This document shows, in pieces, positions 8,409 through 20,000 of a stretch of 64,000 nucleotides of DNA (position 1 is the first letter of the stretch; every line of letters begins with the position of its first letter). The stretch is from Streptomyces sp. NBC_01428 (lineage in GTDB: Bacteria > Actinomycetota > Actinomycetes > Streptomycetales > Streptomycetaceae): NCBI RefSeq assembly GCF_036231965.1, contig NZ_CP109499.1, positions 5,580,001 to 5,644,000 of the forward strand, in the 5' to 3' direction. The notes under the pieces were generated by a model. The model saw only the letters and a list, made by a program, of their open reading frames with translations, had not been told where the DNA came from and did not search any database. Position numbers and translations under genes: made by a program.

Positions 8409-9662
8409 TCAGCCGAGCAGCCCGGCGATCTCCGTGTCGAGGGCGTCGCGGAGCTGCGGCGCGTCCACCCGCTCGACCCGCACGTCCGTGCAGCCCACCC
8501 AGCTCGCGGCCTCCACCAGCGCCTGCGCCACCGCGGGCACCGCCCGGACACCGTCCACCGTGACCTGTTTGGCGACCAGGGTGCTGCCCTCCCGCGCCGG
8601 GTCCACCCGCCCGACCAGCCGGCCGCCCGCGAGGACCGGCATGGCGAAGTAGCCGTGGATCCGCTTCTGCTTGGGCGTGTACGCCTCCAGCCGGTGCGTG
8701 AAGTCGAAGATGCGCTCCGTGCGCGCCCGCTCCCAGATGAGGGAGTCGAAGGGCGACAGCAGCGTCGTGCGGTGGCGGCCGCGCGGGACCGTCGCCAGCG
8801 CCACCGGGTCCGCCCACGCGTCCGCGGCAGGCCGTGCGCCGAGTCCCTTGGCGCCGCCCTTCACCGCCGCGGGCCTGCCCCAGCCCTCGACCGTCACCGG
8901 GACGAGGCCGGAGTCCGCGATCACCGCGTCGACCTGCTCGCCGCGGAGCCGGTGGTAGTCGGCGATGTCCGCGCGGGTGCCGACGCCGAGCGCCTGGCCC
9001 GCCAGCCGGACGAGACGGCGCAGGCACTCCGTGTCGTCCAGGTCGTCATGGAGGAGGGACGCCGGGACGGCGCGCTCCGCGAGGTCGTACACCCGCTTCC
9101 AGCCGCGCCGCTCCACGCACACCACCTCGCCGTACATCAGCGCGCGCTCGACGGCGACCTTGGTGCCCGACCAGTCCCACCATTCGCTGGTCTTCTTCGC
9201 GCCGCCCAAGTCCGTGGCCGTCAGGGGGCCTTCGGCGCGGAGCTGCTTGACGACCTGGTCGTACGTGCCGTCCGGCAGGTCGTGGTTCCAGTGCGGGCGG
9301 GCGCGGTAGGCGCGGCGGCGGAAGGCGAAGTGCGGCCATTCCTCGACGGGCAGGATGCAGGCCGCGTGCGACCAGTACTCGAAGGCGTGCGGTGCCGGGG
9401 GCGCGTCGGCGGAACCGGACGACGACCAGTACGCCTCCTCGACGGTCTTGCGGCCGACGGCGCCGAGCCGGGCGTACGGCACGAGTTCGTGCGAGCGGGC
9501 GAGGACGGAGATGGTGTCGAGCTGCACCGCGCCGAGGTGCCGCAGGACCCCGCGGACGCCCGCCCTGCGGTCCGGGGCGCCCAGAAAGCCCTGGGCCCGC
9601 AGCACGATGCGGCGGGCTTCGTCCGCGGAGAGTTCGGTGAGGGGACGCGGGAGACTCGTCAT
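8409..9662 (-). CDS. Winged-helix protein of the AlkZ/YcaQ DNA glycosylase superfamily
   Basis: A 417-residue HTH_42/YcaQ-type protein. This superfamily includes AlkZ, which unhooks interstrand crosslinks from azinomycin, and YcaQ, a glycosylase for nitrogen-mustard crosslinks. Near the N-terminus HLGAVQLDTI contains Q47-L-D49, matching the Q-x-D catalytic motif of the YcaQ subgroup rather than the Q-x-Q of AlkZ. FEYWSHAACILPVEEW and LLSPFDSLIWERAR are conserved family segments. The start is the ATG at 9660-9662, preceded by a GAGGG ribosome site. It lies on the opposite strand to the response regulator; the GNAT gene upstream is 158 bases away. Activity is inferred from the motif only. Confidence 0.85.
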   Translation of the reverse strand: MTSLPRPLTELSADEARRIVLRAQGFLGAPDRRAGVRGVLRHLGAVQLDTISVLARSHELVPYARLGAVGRKTVEEAYWSSSGSADAPPAPHAFEYWSHAACILPVEEWPHFAFRRRAYRARPHWNHDLPDGTYDQVVKQLRAEGPLTATDLGGAKKTSEWWDWSGTKVAVERALMYGEVVCVERRGWKRVYDLAERAVPASLLHDDLDDTECLRRLVRLAGQALGVGTRADIADYHRLRGEQVDAVIADSGLVPVTVEGWGRPAAVKGGAKGLGARPAADAWADPVALATVPRGRHRTTLLSPFDSLIWERARTERIFDFTHRLEAYTPKQKRIHGYFAMPVLAGGRLVGRVDPAREGSTLVAKQVTVDGVRAVPAVAQALVEAASWVGCTDVRVERVDAPQLRDALDTEIAGLLG

Positions 9663-9820
9663 GCCCTCACGGTAGGCCGTGCCACTGACAATCGGCCCCG
9701 CTCCGGTGAGCGTGCCGCCGTGGTCCGGGGCGGCTCCGTACGACCGGCCGGACCGGCCCGGGCGGCGGGACGCGTGCGGGTGGGCGGACGGGGGCGGTTC
9801 TCGTCCGGACCGCGCGGACG

Positions 9821-10387
9821 TCAGCGCGCCGGCAGGTACGGGGCCGTCGACGGCAGGCCCAGGTCGGAGGGGAGCAGGGAGCCGACCCAGCAGTCCCTGC
9901 GGACGCCCTTGTTGTTGATCGCGGACCGGAGGGTGCCCTCGATGGTGAAGCCGGCCTTCTCCGCGACCGCGCGGGAGCCGCTGTTGCCGACCTCGGCACG
10001 CCATTCGACGCGGTCGACGGACACGTCCGTGAAGACCCAGCGGGACACGGCGACGGAGGCCTCGGTGACATAGCCGTTGCCCCGGTGCTCCTTGGTCGCC
10101 CAGAAACCGATCTCGCCGACCCCCAGGGACCGCATGGTGATGGCGACCATGGCCACCAGCTCCCCGGAGGGCAGGAAGACCCCGAAGGTGAAGGCGGAGC
10201 CGTCCGCCCAGCCCTCGGGCACCATCTGGTCCGTGAAGCCCGTCGCGTGCTCGCGCAGATACGGGGACGGGATGGTGGTCCACCGCTGGATGTCGGGGTC
10301 CTGGACGGCGTCGAAGACGGCGTCGGTGTCCTCCACCCCCACGGCGCGCAGGACGAGACGGTCGGTGGTCAGGGTGACGGGGTCCAT
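9821..10387 (-). CDS. GNAT N-acetyltransferase, RimJ/RimL-like
   Basis: Predicted cytosolic acetyl-CoA-dependent N-acetyltransferase of about 188 residues. It opens with TTDRLVLRAV, typical of RimJ/RimL proteins, and has the acetyl-CoA pyrophosphate loop GFWATKEHRGNGYVTEA followed by VGNSGSRAVAEKAGFTIEGTLR, the usual C-terminal half. I prefer ATG 10387 (MDPVTLTTDRL). The alternative ATG at 10423 adds 12 residues but has AAGGA directly against it, too close for a normal ribosome site. Substrate unknown: such enzymes act on ribosomal proteins, antibiotics or small amines. It is divergent from secA. Confidence 0.85.
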   Translation of the reverse strand: MDPVTLTTDRLVLRAVGVEDTDAVFDAVQDPDIQRWTTIPSPYLREHATGFTDQMVPEGWADGSAFTFGVFLPSGELVAMVAITMRSLGVGEIGFWATKEHRGNGYVTEASVAVSRWVFTDVSVDRVEWRAEVGNSGSRAVAEKAGFTIEGTLRSAINNKGVRRDCWVGSLLPSDLGLPSTAPYLPAR

Positions 10388-10631
10388 CGGCCGATTCTGC
10401 TCGGGGAGCCGTAAGGACGCCATTCCTTTGCGGTGAGTGAGCAGTTCGTTACTTTTCGCTGCGGGAACGCGGCACCTTCGGCAGCACCTGTCCGTTGTCC
10501 TAGTGGCTGTCGCAGGCAGACCTCCCGACGCGGTGTGGTCCTCGCTTACGATGGCCGTTGCTCAAGCTGTGATTTGAATCTGTCATTGAAACCGACCGTC
10601 CCAGGCCCGACCGGCAAGGAGACAAACCCCC

Positions 10632-13475
<2,844 letters not shown>

Positions 13476-13525
13476 GCGAGGTCGCGCGGAACCGGTGACA
13501 GCCGGAGCGCGCGACTGACGGAAGG

Positions 13526-13563
13526 CCGGAAGGGCCGGGCACCCAGGTGCCCGGCCCTTCCGG
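13526..13563. terminator. Strong bidirectional terminator after secA
   Basis: A perfect 18-bp inverted repeat (13526-13543 with 13546-13563) sits between the convergent secA and Rv3235-family genes. Confidence 0.8.
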
Positions 13564-13566
13564 CGT

Positions 13567-14124
13567 TCAGCCGTCGCCGTGGGGCATGCGGGGGCCGCCC
13601 ACTTCGATCGCCGTGCAGCGCCAGCGCAGGTCGGGACCCTGCTCCAGACGGAAGGCCATGGCGCGGAGCCGGTCGCCTGCACCGATGCGGGCGAAGGCCT
13701 CCACGGCGCCGGGGCGGGCGACGTAGTACCCGATGTCCCGGATGACCGGGCGGGTGCCGCGGGCGCGCAGGGCGCCGCGCTCGGCGAGCCAGACCAGTTC
13801 GTCGTAGGCGCGGCCCGCGGTGTGCCGCAGCATGCAGTGGACCGGACGCGTGCCGCTCAGCACGGCCAGCAGCCGCTCGGCGAAGACGTCGGTGGGCCGG
13901 GGCCGCGCCGCGGGCCGGGCCCCGCCGTGCGGCGCCTCGGGGGCGCGTACGGCGGACGGCGGGGCCGAGGGGACCGGGCCAGGCGGCGGGCTGCCGCCCG
14001 GCGGCCTGGCGGGCGTTCCGGCGCCCGGTGTGCGCGGCGGGGTGCTCCCGGGACGGCGCGAGTCCTGGCGGCCCGGCGGCCGGCCGCCGGGATGGCGCCT
14101 GGTCCTGGTCATCACCTTGTTCAT
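13567..14124 (-). CDS. Rv3235 family protein
   Basis: A 185-residue actinobacterial protein of unknown function found next to secA in many genera (Rv3235 of Mycobacterium tuberculosis is the family name). Residues 1-80 are low-complexity Pro/Arg/Gly and probably disordered. The conserved part (about 80-180) includes ERLLAVLSGTRPVHCMLRH and LRWRCTAIEVGG, the usual C-terminal block. Start at 14124 has GGAGG about 14 bases upstream, rather far; ATG 14112 is possible. No catalytic motif or membrane segment is visible. It is divergent from the DUF6912-type gene and separated from secA by a shared terminator. Confidence 0.8.
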   Translation of the reverse strand: MNKVMTRTRRHPGGRPPGRQDSRRPGSTPPRTPGAGTPARPPGGSPPPGPVPSAPPSAVRAPEAPHGGARPAARPRPTDVFAERLLAVLSGTRPVHCMLRHTAGRAYDELVWLAERGALRARGTRPVIRDIGYYVARPGAVEAFARIGAGDRLRAMAFRLEQGPDLRWRCTAIEVGGPRMPHGDG

Positions 14125-14464
14125 GTGCCGTCCCCGTTCCTCCGGACCGGTTCATACCGGTCGGTAACCTGCCGTTGGGGATCTTGTACGAGGCGGGGGA
14201 GGCCCCTCGCAAGGAAGGAGGGCGCGCGTCGGAGCCCTCGGCGAGTTCACCTATCAGGGTTGCCGGGCGGTCGGGAATCCCCGCGCGCCAAGGGGGGTAC
14301 CGGGTGAATCGCGGGACCCGGGTGGACGCCCGCGAGGAGGCGACCGGGGACTCGAAAGGGGACGCCCGCACGTATCCTGAAGGCCCTCCCCGGAGGTGCG
14401 GAACCGCCCTCCCCGGAGCTCGCGGACCGCGAATCCCCGGAGCCCGACTACGAAAGCGGCCACC
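14125..14464. other. Divergent intergenic region with a small dyad
   Basis: No gene seen. It holds GACCGG-N6-CCGGTC (14145-14150 and 14157-14162), placed where it could overlap the promoter of the Rv3235-family gene, and a possible -10 (TATCCT, 14373-14378) for the downstream gene. No good -35 was found. Confidence 0.4.
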
Positions 14465-14980
14465 ATGCGCGTCTACGTCCCCCTGACCCTCTCCGGTCTC
14501 GCCGAGGCGTACAGGACGGGAGAGCTGGAGGCGGGACCGTTCGTCGCGTACGCCGTCACCCCCGCGCTGCGCGAGTGGTACCTCTCGGACGACATCGAGG
14601 AGCTGGAGTACGCGGCGCTCAGCCGTGCCGCGCTGGCCTCGCTGCGGCTCGTGGCCGTGGACCCGGGGGCGGTGCGGCGCCGGGTCGTCGTCGCCGTGGA
14701 CGTGCCCGACCGTGCGGCGGCCGTCGATCCCGACCGGGGGCTGGACCCCGCCGGGCTCGGCGAGGTGCGCGTCGCGCAGGCGGTGCCGCTGTCCAAGGCC
14801 GCGGCCGTCCACGTCGACGCCCCCGACGCCGAGAAGGACGTCACCGCGGCCGCTCAGGCCCTCGGAGCCGCGGACATGGGGGACGACGACGCGCAGTTCG
14901 TCGTCGACGGGGCCGAGGACCACGAACTGCTGTGGTTCGCCCGGCAGGAGATCCCCAGCCTCCTGGGGCAGGGCGAGTAG
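14465..14980 (+). CDS. DUF6912-type hypothetical protein
   Basis: A 171-residue acidic protein beginning MRVYVPLTLSGLAEAY, the hallmark of a small actinobacterial family I know only as a domain of unknown function (DUF6912). It is rich in Ala, Asp and Glu, with no membrane segment or recognisable catalytic residue. The centre (RRVVVAVDVPD) and end (DHELLWFARQEIPSLL) look like alternating strand and helix. The ribosome site is weak, but ATG 14465 is the only start giving the conserved N-terminus. The HAD-like gene begins 48 bases downstream, so the two may be co-transcribed. Confidence 0.75.
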   Translation: MRVYVPLTLSGLAEAYRTGELEAGPFVAYAVTPALREWYLSDDIEELEYAALSRAALASLRLVAVDPGAVRRRVVVAVDVPDRAAAVDPDRGLDPAGLGEVRVAQAVPLSKAAAVHVDAPDAEKDVTAAAQALGAADMGDDDAQFVVDGAEDHELLWFARQEIPSLLGQGE

Positions 14981-15028
14981 CCACAGCGGGGTGTGGCGTT
15001 GTCGGTGGGGACGGGTACGTTTCTGTGT

Positions 15029-15694
15029 ATGGGGAAGCCAGAAAACGCGCACATCGTCTGGGACTGGAACGGCACGCTGTTCCACGACAATGACGCGATC
15101 ATCGGGGCGACGAACGCCGCGTTCGCCGAGCTGGGGCTCGAGCCGATCACGCTGGAGCGGTACCGGGCGATGTACTGCGTGCCCGTGCCGAAGTTCTACG
15201 AGCGGCTGATGGGGCGGCTGCCCACGGACGCCGAGTGGCAGATCATGGACGACACCTTCCACCGGTACTACGCGGAGCACCGCGTGGCCTGCGGACTGAC
15301 CGACGGGGTGCCCTCGCTGCTCGCCGGCTGGGGAGCGGCGGGCCGCAGCCAGTCGCTGCTGAGCATGTACGTGCACGAGGAACTGGTCCCGCTGGTGCGG
15401 GGCTTCGGGATCGAGCCGCACTTCGTCCGGGTGGACGGCCGCACCGGGCCCTCCGGTGGCAGCAAGGCGGAGCACATGGTGCGCCACCTCACGGCCCTCA
15501 CCGGCGTCGACCCGTCCCGTGTGGTGGTGATCGGAGACGCCGCCGACGACGCGGTCGCCGCCCGGCACGTGGGAGCCGGAGCGGTGCTCTACACCGGCGG
15601 CTCGCACAGCCGCGCCAGCCTGGAGCTGGTCGGCGTCCCGGTCGTGGACAGCCTGGAGGAAGCCGTCGAGGAGGCGCAGCGCCTCGCGGCCTGA
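15029..15694 (+). CDS. HAD-superfamily hydrolase-like protein with Asn in motif I
   Basis: Predicted 221-residue cytosolic HAD-fold protein resembling phosphoglycolate-phosphatase-like enzymes. Motif I is WDWNGTLFHD (D12 nucleophile), but the usual second aspartate (D+2) is Asn14. Motif II is in SLLSMYV and motif IV is VVVIGDAADDAVAA. The cap domain lies between about 20 and 95. Without the D+2 acid/base residue it may be a slow phosphatase, a phosphotransferase or non-catalytic. ATG 15029 has no clear ribosome site. An upstream in-frame ATG at 14993 would add 12 unconserved residues. Confidence 0.82.
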   Translation: MGKPENAHIVWDWNGTLFHDNDAIIGATNAAFAELGLEPITLERYRAMYCVPVPKFYERLMGRLPTDAEWQIMDDTFHRYYAEHRVACGLTDGVPSLLAGWGAAGRSQSLLSMYVHEELVPLVRGFGIEPHFVRVDGRTGPSGGSKAEHMVRHLTALTGVDPSRVVVIGDAADDAVAARHVGAGAVLYTGGSHSRASLELVGVPVVDSLEEAVEEAQRLAA

Positions 15695-15832
15695 GCGGGC
15701 GGCCGACGGTCCTGCGGGTGCTCCGCACGGGCCGGGGGCGCCGGAGGGGCGGAGCGACCCGGGGGCCGGCCGGTGTGCGATGCCCGGGCGCGAGCCGCCG
15801 CACCCGGGGTCGTCAGGACAGGTCCGGGCAGG

Positions 15833-16399
15833 TCAGGTGACCGGCGCCTTCGCCCGCAGCACGGTCAGGAACTCGCGCATCCAGGCCGAGTGGTCCGGCC
15901 AGGCACGAGCGGAGACGAGCGTGCCGTCGACGACGGCCTCCGCGTCCTGGAAGGTCGCGCCCGCCGCCTGCATGTCGAGCTCCAGCGCGGGGTACGCCGT
16001 GACGCGGCGGCCGCGCAGGCTGTCGACGGCCGCGGTCAGCAGGGGACCGTGGCAGATCTGGGCCACCGGCTTGTCCGCGTCGAAGAACGACTTGAGGATC
16101 TTCCGGAGCTCGGGGTCGTTGCGCAGGTACTCCGGGGCGCGTCCACCGGGGATGACGAGCGCGACGTACGCCCCCGGGTCGACGTCCGCGAACGCGAGGT
16201 CGGCCGGCCAGGTGTAACCGGGCTTCTCCGTGTAGGTGTCGAAGCCGGGCTCGAAGTCGTGGACCACGAACCGGAGCTTCTTCTGCTCGGGCGCCGCGAT
16301 GTGGACCTCGTAGCCCTCCTCGCGCAGCCGCTGGTAGGGGTACAGGACCTCCAGTGACTCCGCCGCGTCGCCGGTGACAATCAGGATCTTCGCTGCCAT
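15833..16399 (-). CDS. DJ-1/PfpI family protein
   Basis: A 188-residue cytosolic protein of the class I glutamine amidotransferase-like fold. The nucleophile elbow AQICHGP gives Cys116-His117, and the conserved acidic residue is Glu14 in GDAAESLE, the PfpI-type triad arrangement. VIPGGRAPEYLRND is the standard oxyanion/loop segment. Members act as proteases, glyoxalase or deglycase-type enzymes or chaperones, so the substrate is open. ATG 16399 is preceded by GGGAG about 10 bases upstream. It is convergent with the HAD-like gene and faces a 668-base non-coding region. Confidence 0.88.
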   Translation of the reverse strand: MAAKILIVTGDAAESLEVLYPYQRLREEGYEVHIAAPEQKKLRFVVHDFEPGFDTYTEKPGYTWPADLAFADVDPGAYVALVIPGGRAPEYLRNDPELRKILKSFFDADKPVAQICHGPLLTAAVDSLRGRRVTAYPALELDMQAAGATFQDAEAVVDGTLVSARAWPDHSAWMREFLTVLRAKAPVT

Positions 16400-17067
16400 G
16401 GTGCTGCGCTCCCGTCGGCCGTGCTCGGGTGTTCCGTTCGGTCGTCCCGGTCAACCTGCCTCCGCGGGAGGGACGTGCCAAGGGGGCGCGGGCCCTCTGG
16501 AGCGCCGCCCCGGGGTCCGGCCGCCGCGGAACACCGTGCGTAGGACGACGGTAGCGCGCAGTCGGCCCGCACTGCATGTCCTCGCCCTATTCGTCCCTGT
16601 GCATACTGTCAAAGTTCCCCCCCTGGTTTTGTACACATACGGCTCATGACGACCCCCGGGTGGAGGGGGATAGCCTGGTGGCGTGATCAGCGCGATATCT
16701 CGCGGGGGCCTCGTCGCCCCTGCCCCGCGCCCGGAGCGCACGGACGACATCCGTGACCGGGCGTCAGTCGCTGATCTTCGTGAGCGGGACGGGATGACGG
16801 CGAACGCCGTGTGCGCGAGCGGGAGAGCCGCCAGCGCCGACGGCACCGCACTCCGTACGTCGAGGGCACCCGCGAGACGGACGTCGCCGAGAGTAGCGTC
16901 ACAGTCGTCGAGGGCGCCGAGAATGGCCGATAACCCCCCGCTCATCTCACCTTGCGGCATAGCGTCGAAGCAGACCGGACACCCCGCGTCACGGCGTTGC
17001 GTCGGAAGCGACGAGACCGTACTTCCTTCAACGTCACGCAACGGCGCGCGACAGGAGCCAGAGGACA
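16400..17067. other. Long intergenic region upstream of glutamate dehydrogenase
   Basis: No convincing gene. Short open frames exist on both strands (for example 16683-17129 plus), but their codon use lacks the strong third-position G/C bias of neighbours. The stretch 16600-16650 is locally A/T-richer (GGTTTTGTACACATAC) and probably holds promoter elements for the flanking divergent genes; I could not place a -35/-10 pair with confidence. Confidence 0.5.
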
Positions 17068-20000
17068 ATGCAGACCAAGCTGGACGAAGCCAAGGCCGAG
17101 CTGCTCGAACGGGCCGCCCGGGTAGCTGAGAACAGCCCGGTCGGGGGGCACCTACCGACCGGGACGACGGACGAGGGCACCCCCGACCGGGACACCGTGC
17201 TCGCGTTCCTCCAGCGCTACTACCTGCACACGGCCCCGGAGGACCTCAGCGACCGTGACCCGGTCGACGTCTTCGGAGCGGCCTTCTCCCACTACCGACT
17301 GGCCGAGAACCGCCCTCAGGGCACGGCCAACGTGCGCGTGCACACCCCCACCGTCGAGGAGAACGGCTGGACCTGCAGCCACTCCGTCGTCGAGGTGGTG
17401 ACGGACGACATGCCGTTCCTCGTCGACTCGGTGACCAACGAGCTGTCGCGTCAGAGCCGCGGCATCCATGTCGTGATCCACCCGCAGTTCGTCGTACGGC
17501 GCGACCTGACCGGCAAGCTCATCGAGGTGCTGCCCACGCGGCCCTCCGCCGAGGACCTGCCGCACGACGCGCACGTCGAGTCGTGGATCCACGTCGAGAT
17601 CGACCGCGAGACCGACCGCGCCGATCTGAAGCAGATCACCGCCGACCTGCTCCGTGTCCTGTCCGACGTCCGTGAGGCCGTCGAGGACTGGGAGAAGATG
17701 CGCGACGCGGCGCTGCGGATCGCCGACGAGCTGCCCGCCGAGCCCGCCGCCGACGACCTGCGCGAGCAGGAGGTCGAGGAGGCCCGCGAGCTGCTGCGCT
17801 GGCTGTCCGGCGACCACTTCACCTTCCTCGGGTACCGCGAGTACCAGCTGCGCGACGACGACTCGCTGACGGCCGTCCCCGGCACCGGGCTCGGCATCCT
17901 GCGCTCCGACCCGCAGCACGGCGACGAGGACAGCCACCCCGTCAGCCCGTCCTTCGAGCGGCTGCCCGCCGACGCCCGCGCCAAGGCGCGCGAGCACAAG
18001 CTGCTCGTCCTGACCAAGGCGAACAGCCGCGCCACCGTGCACCGGCCGTCGTACCTGGACTACGTCGGGGTCAAGAAGTTCGACGAGAACGGCGAGGTCG
18101 TCGGCGAGCGCCGCTTCCTCGGCCTCTTCTCGTCCGCCGCGTACACCGAGTCCGTGCGCCGCGTGCCCGTCGTGCGCCGCAAGGTCGAGGAGGTCCTGCG
18201 CGGGGCCGGGTTCTCGCCCAACAGCCACGACGGCCGCGACCTGCTCCAGATCCTGGAGACGTACCCGCGCGACGAGCTGTTCCAGACGCCCGCCGACGAG
18301 CTCCGGGCGATCGTCACCTCCGTCCTGTACCTCCAGGAGCGCCGCCGGCTGCGGCTCTACCTGCGCCAGGACGAGTACGGCCGCTACTACTCGGCCCTCG
18401 TCTACCTGCCGCGCGACCGCTACACCACCGGCGTGCGCCTGCGGATCATCGACATCCTCAAGGAAGAACTCAACGGCACCAGCGTCGACTTCACGGCCTG
18501 GAACACCGAGTCGATCCTGTCCCGGCTGCACTTCGTGGTCCGCGTCGAGCCCGGCACCGAGCTGGCGCAGCTCTCCGACGCCGACAAGGACCGGATCGAG
18601 GCGCGTCTCGTCGAGGCCGCCCGCTCGTGGGCCGACGGCTTCGGCGAGGCACTGACCGCCGAGTGCGGTGAGGAGCGCGCCGCCGAACTGCTGCGCCACT
18701 ACGGCAACGCGTTCCCCGAGGGCTACAAGGCCGACCACTCGCCGCGTTCCGCGGTCGCCGACCTGGTGCACCTCCAGACGCTCGGCCAGGAGCAGAGCAA
18801 GGACTTCGCGCTCAGCCTCTACGAGCCGGTCGGCGCGGCCCCCGGCGAGCGCCGGTTCAAGATCTACCGCACCGGCGAGCAGGTCTCCCTCTCCGCGGTG
18901 CTGCCCGCCCTGAACCGGATGGGCGTCGAGGTCACCGACGAGCGCCCGTACGAACTGCGCTGCTCGGACCGTACGACGGCGTGGATCTACGACTTCGGGC
19001 TCCGGCTGCCGAAGTCCCCGAACGGCAACGGCGACTACCTCGGCGACGACGGCCGCGAGCGGTTCCAGGAGGCCTTCGCCGCCACCTGGACCGGCCAGGC
19101 CGAGAACGACGGGTTCAACGCCCTCGTGCTGAGCGCCGGCCTCAACTGGCGCCAGTCGATGGTGCTGCGGGCGTACGCGAAGTACCTGCGCCAGGCCGGC
19201 TCCACGTTCAGCCAGGACTACATGGAGGACACCCTCCGCAACAACGTCCACACCACGCGGCTGCTCGTCTCGCTCTTCGAGGCGCGGATGTCGCCGGAGC
19301 GCCAGCGCGCCGGCGTCGAGCTGACCGACGCGCTGCTGGAGGAGCTCGACGCGGCGCTCGACCAGGTCGCCTCCCTGGACGAGGACCGGATCCTGCGGTC
19401 CTTCCTGCACCTCATCAAGGCGACCCTGCGCACGAACTTCTTCCAGAAGACGGCGGAGGGCACCCCCCACGCCTACGTCTCCATGAAGTTCGACCCGACG
19501 GCGATCCCCGACCTCCCGGCGCCGCGCCCGGCGTTCGAGATCTGGGTGTACTCGCCGCGCGTCGAGGGCGTGCACCTGCGCTTCGGCAAGGTCGCGCGCG
19601 GTGGTCTGCGCTGGTCCGACCGGCGCGAGGACTTCCGCACGGAGATCCTCGGCCTGGTCAAGGCCCAGATGGTGAAGAACACCGTCATCGTGCCCGTCGG
19701 CGCCAAGGGCGGCTTCGTCGCCAAGCAGCTCCCCGACCCGTCCGCCGACCGTGACGCGTGGCTGGCCGAGGGCATCCGCAGCTACCGGACCTTCATCTCG
19801 GCGCTGCTCGACATCACCGACAACCTGGTCGCCGGTGAGATCGTGCCGCCCGCCGACGTCGTGCGGCACGACGAGGACGACACGTACCTCGTGGTCGCGG
19901 CCGACAAGGGCACGGCGACGTTCTCGGACATCGCCAACGAGGTCGCCGAGAGCTACGACTTCTGGCTCGGCGACGCCTTCGCCTCCGGCGGCTCCGCCGG

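Noticed and set aside
16683..17129. Plus-strand open frame just upstream of and overlapping the glutamate dehydrogenase start
   Set aside because: Third codon positions lack the strong G/C bias of real neighbours, the product is Ser/Arg/Ala-rich with no recognisable feature, and it overlaps a confident start.
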